Shown: piece after piece, positions 25,937-32,384 of the stretch
Layout: every line of letters starts with the position of its first letter
How positions within the stretch are numbered: position 1 is the stretch's first letter
DNA from: Thiohalocapsa sp.
GTDB taxonomy: Bacteria > Pseudomonadota > Gammaproteobacteria > Chromatiales > Chromatiaceae
Length of the DNA: 64,000 bases
Direction of reading: 5' to 3'
NCBI GenBank assembly: GCA_021736785.1
Contig: JAIPFF010000005.1
Span: 62,001 to 126,000 of the forward strand
Translations under genes and position numbers: made by a program
Notes under the pieces: model-generated
Database searches by the model: none
The model's input: the letters and a program-made list of their open reading frames with translations, nothing else
What the model was told of the DNA's origin: nothing

Positions 25937-26395
25937 TCAGACGCCCTTACCGCCGCCGCGTTGGGCCGGCGTGTGCCGCAGGCCCTGGAATTCGTCCGGA
26001 CTCAGCAAGCCGTTGCCATCGGCATCCATTGCCTCGAAGTGGCCTTGCAGGCGCGGCAGCGCCCGTGCCTCGTCGGCCGACAGCGCGGCGTCGCCGTCGG
26101 TGTCGAGTGCGCCGAAACAGGCCATGGTCGCGGTCTCGCCGAAGATGCCCTGCTCGAAGGGTGCGCAGGCCTCCGGCACGCGATCGGTGGCCGCGCCGGC
26201 CCCGCAAGCGCTGCCGGCGACGAGCGCCAGCAGCACCGCGCCGGGGGCCGCTAGCCGGCGACTCGGGGCCGATACCCTCGAGCCCGCTATCCTCGGAGCC
26301 CCTGTCCTCGGAGCCCCTGTCCTCGAAGCAGATGTCCTCGGAGCCAGTGTCCCGGGAGCCGGCGTCCTCGGAGCCGGTTTCCTGGCGGACGGCAT
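25937..26395 (-). CDS. EF-hand-domain exported protein
   Basis: The C-terminal 80 residues hold two canonical EF-hand loops, [12 protein letters not shown] and [12 protein letters not shown], suggesting calcium binding. Before them lies a hydrophobic stretch ([14 protein letters not shown]) that could be a signal peptide. The true start is unclear: ATG 26395 gives 152 residues, but its first 50 residues translate a 15-bp minisatellite into Ala-Pro-Arg-Thr-Gly steps, and no good Shine-Dalgarno is seen. Confidence 0.7.
   Translation of the reverse strand: MPSARKPAPRTPAPGTLAPRTSASRTGAPRTGAPRIAGSRVSAPSRRLAAPGAVLLALVAGSACGAGAATDRVPEACAPFEQGIFGETATMACFGALDTDGDAALSADEARALPRLQGHFEAMDADGNGLLSPDEFQGLRHTPAQRGGGKGV
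26275..26394. repeat. 15-bp tandem repeat, about eight units
   Basis: Units close to TCCTCGGAGCCCCTG repeat from 26275 to 26394, with two identical copies at 26290-26319 and the others diverged. The array overlaps the 5' part of the EF-hand frame. Confidence 0.85.
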
Positions 26396-26516
26396 CCGCG
26401 AGCTCGGTTCTTGCAGCCGGCCGGCATTGCGGTCCCGCCAAGGCGCTCGCGCAGGGACCGGCGGTCTCCCGCCGAGACGCGACGGCTCGGTCGAGAAGTG
26501 ACGCATCCGCGGCGCT

Positions 26517-26756
26517 TCAAGGCTTGGTCGGGGTGCTGTAGTCACGCTCCACCTCCGGGTCTTCCTCTTTCGCGCGGGCGCGGCCCTTCTCTTCGCTGCG
26601 GGCGGCCTCCTCGGGATCCTGGTCGCCGGCCTTGCGGGCGGCCTCGTCCACTTTGCCGGAGCGCACGTGCGCGCGAGTGTCGGCGTTGTATTCACGCGCC
26701 GCCTCCCGGTTGCCTTCGCCCTGATTGTCTTGCTTTTCGGACTTTCGATCGGTCAT
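26517..26756 (-). CDS. small hydrophilic protein, unknown function
   Basis: A 79-residue charged protein (MTDRKSEKQDNQGEGNREAA at the N-terminus) with no hydrophobic segment. The GEGNREAAREYN and GKVDEAARKAGD strings recall small stress-associated proteins common in proteobacteria, but I cannot name a domain. GAGGGG lies 7 nt before the ATG. It is first in a minus-strand series with the EF-hand, DUF1328 and ftsH genes. Confidence 0.75.
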   Translation of the reverse strand: MTDRKSEKQDNQGEGNREAAREYNADTRAHVRSGKVDEAARKAGDQDPEEAARSEEKGRARAKEEDPEVERDYSTPTKP

Positions 26757-26822
26757 TGCATTGCCCCTCGTTGGCCATCGGAACCGACAGGCTCCGATGG
26801 ATCAGGTGTCGTTCGACAAAAC

Positions 26823-26837
26823 GCAGATTCCATGCCA
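26823..26837 (-). promoter_or_regulatory. candidate sigma-54 promoter (26756-to-ftsH series)
   Basis: TGGCATGGAATCTGC: TGGCATG at -24, exact spacing, CTGC at -12. It is about 70 nt before the ATG at 26756. Confidence 0.6.
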
Positions 26838-26923
26838 CGGGCGCCGCCGGGGATGCGCACGGGCCGGCCAGGGCCATGTCGGGCGGACAACCGCGAAGAA
26901 TCCGGATGCGACCGGTCCCGGCG

Positions 26924-26937
26924 CGGGGCATTTGCAC
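26924..26937 (+). promoter_or_regulatory. putative enhancer motif (UAS)
   Basis: CGGGGCATTTGCAC, a copy of CGGKGCATTTGCCCC about 87 nt upstream of the minus-strand promoter at 26823. Confidence 0.5.
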
Positions 26938-27037
26938 TGACGGATGGGGCTGTTGCCCCGGCGCAATCCCCTACGCGGGCGAAATTCGGCGCCGGGGGAT
27001 GCGCTTGGAGGGTCGCTCGGGGTCGGGCATTCGTCGG

Positions 27038-27807
27038 CTAACGGGTCATCATGCGCACATCGCGCTCCTCGCCGGTCGGACTCGGGTGAGGCACCAGTTT
27101 CGCGCTGCGCAGCTCGTCCGCCCAGACGGCGAGGTTGAGTACCTGCCCGCCGCGGTTCCACCAGTCGATCGCCTGAGGCGGAACCAGGCAGCGCGTGGCC
27201 GGGCGGGGCCGCTCCGGCCGCTGTCGGGTCCGAACGCGACTTCCAGATAGGCCAAAGACCAGTCGCTGTCGTCGATCAGCAAATCCATCAGCCGCATTTG
27301 CGCGCCGTCGGCGGTCTCGACCCGGCAATCGCGCAGTTCTTCCCAACGCACCAAGTGACTGCTGTCGATCATGGCGTCCTCGGATGCGCCGTCGGACACG
27401 ACCGCGGTGTTCTCCGGCGCCGGCGGCGCCGGCGGGTCTTGCTGGTTTTCGGGCGCAACGGCGGTACGCCACTGCTGCTCCCAGCCCGGCGGCGGCGCCG
27501 CACGTGCGCTGATCTCGGCCGGCACTTTGCCGGCCTCGAGGACGGGGCCGGAGCGCAGGAATCGCGCATCCATAGCAATGCCGATCTCGCCGGCCGGCTC
27601 ATCGATGCCGCCGATTGCGGCGACGTTGACCAGCACCTGACGGTCCGGCGCCCAGGCTTGGGCGTCGGCGCCGAGGAAGGGTACGCGCCATGCGTCGGTG
27701 TCGACCAACAGGCTCATCACGCCGGCGCTCGCACCATCCACGGTACGCACCTGCCATCCCAGTATTCGGTTTGCGGACAGATAACGGACGTTCGTTGCGG
27801 AAGTCAT
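27038..27807 (-). pseudogene. PRC-barrel-type protein gene with frameshift
   Basis: From ATG 27807 (MTSATNVRYLSANRILGWQV, GGAG 7 nt upstream) the frame encodes two PRC-barrel-like halves, the second ending in SLAYLEVAFGPDS. The sense then jumps to another frame that continues RCLVPPQAIDWWNRGGQ to a stop at 27038. The shift falls in a GC-rich run near 27190-27230. Without the shift the product would be about 255 residues, similar in layout to the intact PRC protein at 54230-55027. It may be a sequencing error or true gene decay; as given, translation ends at 27049 with a changed tail. Confidence 0.7.
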
Positions 27808-28057
27808 CGCGGGTCTCCTGCGCAGCGCAGACGATGCGGAGCGCACGCCTTGCACCGGCGCTCGTCGCGGACGTGGCACGCCGGCGGCGATATACGACAG
27901 CCTCGGTCCGCTCGGCATTCGACGGTTCGGGAAGCGCTGAAACAGTCGGCACTTCCCGTGCGGGGCAGGACGCCCCGCCAGTCTCAAGCGTCCAAGCGCT
28001 TGAACACGAAGGAACCCGGAAACCGCGTTTTCGGGCTCCGTCTCTCCGTAGGGGGTC

Positions 28058-28318
28058 TCAGTGGCCCTGGTCAGTGCCGCTGTGCTCGCGGTGGCGGCGC
28101 TCGACGGCATCGGCCTGCTCGCGGCGCCAAGCGGCGAAGCACGCCGGCGAGCAGAAATACACGGCGTACTCCACCCCTTCCGGCTGGATGGCCTCATCCG
28201 GCGGGATCTCCTGTTTGCATTGCTCGCAAGGGATCGGTGCAGGCGCCTGCACCGGCGCTTGGTCGCGACGCTTCACCGGCTCGCCGTCCTTCGCCGGGTC
28301 GGTCTTTTTCGCTGGCAT
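28058..28318 (-). CDS. small zinc-ribbon protein (DUF3330-like)
   Basis: An 86-residue protein. A Lys/Pro-rich N-terminus is followed by a likely zinc site, CEQCKQEIPPDEA and YFCSPACFAAW, giving CxxC plus CxxxC. This resembles the DUF3330 family. The role is unknown. AGGTGA lies 4 nt before the ATG, and a sigma-54-like promoter is at 28372. Confidence 0.75.
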   Translation of the reverse strand: MPAKKTDPAKDGEPVKRRDQAPVQAPAPIPCEQCKQEIPPDEAIQPEGVEYAVYFCSPACFAAWRREQADAVERRHREHSGTDQGH

Positions 28319-28371
28319 CTTTCACCTCGCAGGCATCTTGCCGCCGCTCGGGCGCTGGTCTCCTCCAAGAT

Positions 28372-28386
28372 GCAAAAGTCGGGCCC
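28372..28386 (-). promoter_or_regulatory. candidate sigma-54 promoter (zinc-ribbon gene)
   Basis: GGGCCCGACTTTTGC followed by A: exact GG-N10-GC and TTGCA. It is about 54 nt before the ATG at 28318. Confidence 0.5.
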
Positions 28387-28399
28387 TTGTCCGGCGCCC

Positions 28400-28423
28400 G
28401 ATCCCCTGTCGGATCCCCTGTCG
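28400..28423. repeat. 12-bp tandem repeat, two units
   Basis: GATCCCCTGTCG occurs twice head to tail between the zinc-ribbon and MBL-rhodanese genes. Confidence 0.7.
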
Positions 28424-28486
28424 GAGCCGGCGTCGGGCGGGATCCCGCGCTCCGACGCAATGCCGGCAGCCCGAGCGCCACGCCCG

Positions 28487-29878
28487 TCAGGAGGTCGTCG
28501 GGAGGCCCTCGGCCTCCCAACCGGTCATCCCGCCGAGCACGTTCATGACCCGGCGGTGGCCGCGGGCCTGAAGCACGCTCGCCGCCACCGATGAGCGGTA
28601 ACCGCTGCCGCAGATGACGGCCACGCTCTTGTCGCGCGGGATCTCGTCGGCGCGGCGGACAATCTCGGCGCCGGTGATGTGCACCGCCTCGGGGATGTGT
28701 CCCGCGTGCCATTCGGCGGGCTGGCGAACGTCGAGCACGAACAGATCGCGATCCTGCTCGATGCCGCGCAGCAACTGGTGAACTGTCCATTGGGGCAGCA
28801 CATCGATGGGTTTTCCGGCCGTGCGCCAGCCGAACATGCCGCCGGCAAGCCAGCCCTTCGGCAAGTCGTAGCCGATACGCAGCAGCTGCCAGCAGACATC
28901 CCATAGATCGTCCGCGCGATCGAGCACCAGCACGACGTCCTGATCGGGGGGCAGGATGCTGCCGGCCCAAGTGGCGAACGCATTGCCGGCGCCGACATTC
29001 AAGGCCGCCGGGATATGCGCGGAGAAGGCCTCGGGCGAGCGGCAGTCCAATACGATGGCGCCCTCGTCGCGCAGCCGCTCGAAGCTCTCGATGCCGAGCG
29101 GAGGAGGATCCGCGAGCACGCCCAGCAGCGGCGGACCTTCGGTATTGAAGCGGCGCATTCGCGGCCAGTACGGGGGCACCGCCGGAAGATCGGTCAGATC
29201 CATGCACTGGCGCACGAACTCCTGCTCGCTCGAGAGGCTGCGAAGGACTTGGTTCAGGCGCCGCTCGTAGCCGACGGTGGTGGACAGGCGGCTGCCGATA
29301 TTGCCGCCGCACAGCGAGCCGGCGACATGGGTCGGAAACACTTCGACGTAGTCCGGCAGCCGCAAGATCTTCTCGCGCAGCGTGTCGCAGAAGGTCTCGG
29401 CGCTGCGCCTGGCCTGCTCCTCGCCGCCCAACAAGTCCGGGCGCGCCAAGTCGCCGACCAACAGCGCGCCGCCCGAGAGCAGCAGCGCCGGCTCGTCGCC
29501 GCGGGAATGGTCGGTCAGCAGCAGGCTGATGTGCTCGGGCGTGTGCCCGGGCGTATGCAGAAATTCGAGCTCCACTTCGCCCATGCGCAGGCGCTCGCCA
29601 TCGTCCATGGCGCGCACCGGATAACCGAGCTCGGCGCGGGCACCCGCCAGCAGCTGCACCGATTCGCGCACCGGCAGCTCGCAGATACCGGTCACGTAAT
29701 CGTTGTGCTGATGGGTATCGCAGGCATAGCGGATACGCATACCCTGCTCGCGGGCCTCCGAAAAGTAGGTCTCGACGTCCCGGCGCACATCGAGCACCAA
29801 TGCCTCGCCGGTCTCTTCCGAGCCGACGAAATAGGAGGCATGCCCGAGGCTCTCGAGGTAGAACTGCTTGAAGAACAT
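28487..29878 (-). CDS. MBL-fold hydrolase with two rhodanese domains
   Basis: A 463-residue protein. Residues 1 to about 250 are a metallo-beta-lactamase fold of the persulfide-dioxygenase-like group: CDTHQHNDYVTG, FLHTPGHTPEH, LVGDLARPDLLG and VFPTHVAGSLCG. Two rhodanese domains follow. The first (IVLDCRSPEAFSAHIP) lacks a Cys in its active loop, while the second ends with CGSGYRSSVAA and can act as a sulfurtransferase. The likely role is sulfane-sulfur handling, by family knowledge. AGGAG lies 9 nt before ATG 29878. Confidence 0.88.
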   Translation of the reverse strand: MFFKQFYLESLGHASYFVGSEETGEALVLDVRRDVETYFSEAREQGMRIRYACDTHQHNDYVTGICELPVRESVQLLAGARAELGYPVRAMDDGERLRMGEVELEFLHTPGHTPEHISLLLTDHSRGDEPALLLSGGALLVGDLARPDLLGGEEQARRSAETFCDTLREKILRLPDYVEVFPTHVAGSLCGGNIGSRLSTTVGYERRLNQVLRSLSSEQEFVRQCMDLTDLPAVPPYWPRMRRFNTEGPPLLGVLADPPPLGIESFERLRDEGAIVLDCRSPEAFSAHIPAALNVGAGNAFATWAGSILPPDQDVVLVLDRADDLWDVCWQLLRIGYDLPKGWLAGGMFGWRTAGKPIDVLPQWTVHQLLRGIEQDRDLFVLDVRQPAEWHAGHIPEAVHITGAEIVRRADEIPRDKSVAVICGSGYRSSVAASVLQARGHRRVMNVLGGMTGWEAEGLPTTS

Positions 29879-30108
29879 TCGCTTCGGCTCCTGTATTGCA
29901 GTGACTAGGCAGGCCGGCTCGGCGCAAGGACCGAGCGCCCCGCGCGAGCGGCGATGGGCTCCCCGGGCGACCGGTCGGCCGGCTTCGGGCCGAGCCCTCG
30001 CGCCCGAGCGCGAGCGGCCGTTGCGTTCAAGGTGGCGGACATCGGGTCGATCGACCCAATCCCCCCCGGCGCGCGGCCGCCCCGATACGGTGGCGGCGCA
30101 GGCTGCCG

Positions 30109-30597
30109 TTACGGGAACGGCGGCGAGCCGGCCGGATCGGGCCCGAGGATCGGCACCTCGGGGTGCCGCTCGCTCAGGCGTTTCTCGATGCGCTCGAGAT
30201 CGTCGTGCGCGACGTCCGCCGCGATCACGAGCTCGCCTTTGCGCAGCAACTCCGCTTGGCGGCTGACGGGCTCCACCGCGTTTCGGCTGCGCAGCAGCCA
30301 CCAGCCGGCACCGCCGGCCGCGCCGAGCAGCAACAGCAGCACGCCGGCGACCGGGCTCAGGCCGCCCAGCAGCAGCATCGCCAGCAGCACGCCGGCAGCA
30401 CCCACAGCGGCACCCTCGACCAGCGCCGCGTTATCGGTGCGCCAGCGCGTCACAGCGACCGGCAGCGCCTTCGGCGGATGGCGGCCATAGACCCGAATGT
30501 GCTCGCGCTCCACGCCCTCCTGCATCAGCTCTTCGACCAGCGTCGGGGTCATGGACGGGCGGCGTACCCGGATAAATAGTTCGGTCGATAGGGTCAT
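30109..30597 (-). CDS. membrane protein, unknown function
   Basis: A 162-residue protein. A soluble N-terminal part (LFIRVRRPSMTPTLVEELMQ, HIRVYGRHP) precedes a hairpin of two hydrophobic helices (AAVGAAGVLLAMLLLGGL, PVAGVLLLLLGAAGG) and a C-terminal DLERIEKRLSERHPEV segment. The layout resembles stress-type glycine-zipper membrane proteins, but no family is certain. It is divergent from the encapsulin operon and shares its regulatory region. Confidence 0.7.
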   Translation of the reverse strand: MTLSTELFIRVRRPSMTPTLVEELMQEGVEREHIRVYGRHPPKALPVAVTRWRTDNAALVEGAAVGAAGVLLAMLLLGGLSPVAGVLLLLLGAAGGAGWWLLRSRNAVEPVSRQAELLRKGELVIAADVAHDDLERIEKRLSERHPEVPILGPDPAGSPPFP

Positions 30598-30769
30598 TGA
30601 ACTGGCCTGCTTCTGTCGGATGACTCGGTTTCACCGCGGCCGCGGAACACTGCGATGCGTTGCGCGACCCGGCACGACGGCGCGTCTTCAGCCGGTGGCG
30701 TTGCCGGCGGCGCCCCGCGGCTCCCCCCGGACTTTCCGGAAGACTTACCGAAACACTTTTCCGATCGGC

Positions 30770-30784
30770 GCAACTCGCATGCCA
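30770..30784 (-). promoter_or_regulatory. candidate sigma-54 promoter (membrane protein at 30597)
   Basis: TGGCATGCGAGTTGC: near-consensus, with TGGCATG, exact spacing and TTGC. Confidence 0.65.
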
Positions 30785-30848
30785 CGCGGGCAGGCGCCGC
30801 GTCGGGGACCCGATGCCGGGCCGGCGGACGGCATCGGTGCCCGCCGAT

Positions 30849-30863
30849 CGGTGCATTTGCCCC
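30849..30863 (+). promoter_or_regulatory. putative enhancer motif (UAS)
   Basis: CGGTGCATTTGCCCC, the best copy of the recurrent motif. It is 65 nt from the minus-strand promoter and 124 nt from the plus-strand promoter. Confidence 0.55.
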
Positions 30864-30986
30864 GCTGCCGTGGCTTATGCCCCGTTCGCCGGGACCGCCA
30901 TGGCCTGGAGCGCAACGCCCGGCGACGGCGTCCGGGCGGGCGCGGCGCTCGCATGCGCTCGACCCGCTTGCGCCGACACCGTCCGA

Positions 30987-31001
30987 TGGTATGCCCCTTG
31001 C
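30987..31001 (+). promoter_or_regulatory. candidate sigma-54 promoter (encapsulin operon)
   Basis: TGGTATGCCCCTTGC followed by T: exact GG-N10-GC and TTGCT. It is about 95 nt before the ferritin ATG. Confidence 0.6.
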
Positions 31002-31095
31002 TGTCCCTCTCGGTGCAAACGACACGGAGCCGCCGGCGCAAGTCGCCGCAACCATGGCGGCTCCGACACTCACCGACGCAACCAGGAGCGATCAC

Positions 31096-31560
31096 ATGGC
31101 TGACGCGTCCCAAGGACTGCACGAGGCCGTATCCGACCTCAGCACCCTCACCCGCGATGTCCATCGCGCGCTGGTCTCCCTGCAGGAAGAGCTGGAGGCC
31201 GTCGACTGGTACCGCCAACGCGCCGAGGCCTGCAGCGACGGCGCACTGCGGGCCGTGCTGGAGCACAACATGCGCGAGGAGATCGAGCACGCGGCGATGG
31301 TGCTCGAGTGGATCCGACGCAGCGACGCCGACTTCGACGAGCATCTCAGAACCTATCTCTTCACCGAGCTGCCCATCACGGAGGTGGAAGAGGCGGAAAC
31401 CGGCGATGCCGGGGAGCGCGAGCCCGAGTCCGCTTCGCAACCGCAGGCAGAGTCCGCGCCGGAGCCGGCACAGGCGCCCGCTGCGCCGAGTCCGGGCCTG
31501 ACGCGCGAGACATTCACACTCGGCAGTTTGAAGGCATCGCGCCGGGGGGGACGGTCATGA
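31096..31560 (+). CDS. encapsulated ferritin-like protein (EncFtn)
   Basis: A 154-residue protein. Residues 1-95 match encapsulated ferritins, which oxidise Fe(II) inside encapsulin shells. The metal-site residues Glu32, Trp38, Tyr39, Glu62 and His65 fall in SLQEELEAVDWYRQR and NMREEIEHAAMVLEWIRR. An Ala/Pro/Glu-rich linker leads to a C-terminal cargo-loading peptide, FTLGSLK (within LTRETFTLGSLKASRRG), the type that docks to the inner shell. AGGAG lies 8 nt before ATG 31096. The stop overlaps the encapsulin start (ATGA). Confidence 0.93.
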   Translation: MADASQGLHEAVSDLSTLTRDVHRALVSLQEELEAVDWYRQRAEACSDGALRAVLEHNMREEIEHAAMVLEWIRRSDADFDEHLRTYLFTELPITEVEEAETGDAGEREPESASQPQAESAPEPAQAPAAPSPGLTRETFTLGSLKASRRGGRS

Positions 31561-32372
31561 GCGTGCTCAATCGCGGCGCCGCCGGCCTTTCCGGCGAGAT
31601 CTGGGAGCGCATCGATGCAGCGGCGCTGGAGGCAGCCGCCGACCTGCTGACCGCGCGCCGATTTCTCGACATCGACGGGCCCTTCGGCATCGGACTCACC
31701 AGCCTGGAGGTCGGCCCGGAGACCCGGGTGCAGGATTCCGGCGAGGAGCTCGCCGCAAGCATCGGCAGCCTGACGATACCGGTGCCGCTGCTGCAGCAGC
31801 CCTGCGCGCTGAGCGTGCGCCGCATCGAGGGCCACTTGAACCTGGGCCTGCCGCTGGATCTGCGCCCGGTCGAAGATGCCGCCGAGGCGGTTGCCCGGCG
31901 CGAGGAACAGCTGATCTATCGCGGCATCCCGGAGCTCGGGCTGGTCGGGCTCACGAACGCCGAGGGACGTGCCAGCGTCGCCTGCGGCGACTGGTCCAGC
32001 GTCGAGCAGGCACTCAACGATGTGCTGGACGCGGTCAATCGGCTCGATGCCAACGGCTTCAACGGTCCCTACGCGCTGGCCCTGTCGCCGAGCCGCTTCA
32101 ACGCGCTGTTCAGGCGCTACGAATGCAGCGATACGATGCAGCTCGACCATCTGAGCCGGCTTTGCGAGGGCGGTCTATTCAAGGCCCCCATCGACGGCGC
32201 CGTGCTGTTGGATCCGCGCGTCGGCGAGCTGAAGCTCGGCCAAGACCTGCGGGTCGGCTTCTCCGCCAACGACGGTGTCCATTTCAAGCTCTATGTCTCC
32301 GAGAGCTTGACCTTGCTGCTCGATGATCCGGCTGCGATCTGCACGCTCGAAGAACAGGGAGCCGCGGGCTGA
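31557..32372 (+). CDS. encapsulin shell protein (family 1)
   Basis: A 271-residue HK97-fold protein that self-assembles into a protein nanocompartment. The sequence shows the family 1 pattern: an N-terminal helix binding cargo (LNRGAAGLSGEIWERIDAAA), RRFLDIDGPFGIGLTSLEVG, ALSVRRIEGHLNLGLPLDL, an E-loop with EEQLIYRGIPELGLVGL, and a C-terminal LRVGFSANDGVHFKLYVSES. It is translationally coupled to its ferritin cargo by a 4-nt overlap. A role in iron storage or oxidative protection is inferred from the cargo. Confidence 0.94.
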   Translation: MSVLNRGAAGLSGEIWERIDAAALEAAADLLTARRFLDIDGPFGIGLTSLEVGPETRVQDSGEELAASIGSLTIPVPLLQQPCALSVRRIEGHLNLGLPLDLRPVEDAAEAVARREEQLIYRGIPELGLVGLTNAEGRASVACGDWSSVEQALNDVLDAVNRLDANGFNGPYALALSPSRFNALFRRYECSDTMQLDHLSRLCEGGLFKAPIDGAVLLDPRVGELKLGQDLRVGFSANDGVHFKLYVSESLTLLLDDPAAICTLEEQGAAG

Positions 32373-32384
32373 GGAACCCCGGCG

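Larger units (their letters stand above)
30598..31095. other. divergent regulatory region upstream of the encapsulin operon
   Basis: A 498-bp stretch without a supported gene. It has a minus-strand promoter candidate at 30770, an enhancer-like motif at 30849 and a plus-strand promoter candidate at 30987. I saw no clear Fur-box-like AT-rich palindrome. Confidence 0.55.

Noticed and set aside
26275-26394. CRISPR array
   Set aside because: The 15-bp units are contiguous and diverging, with no spacers and no cas genes.
30655-31095. Upstream extension of the EncFtn frame
   Set aside because: Low-complexity sequence through a promoter region; homology begins at ATG 31096 with AGGAG 8 nt upstream.
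30598-31095. Fur box upstream of the encapsulin operon
   Set aside because: No AT-rich 19-bp palindrome is visible; the region carries sigma-54-like and ATTTGC motifs instead.
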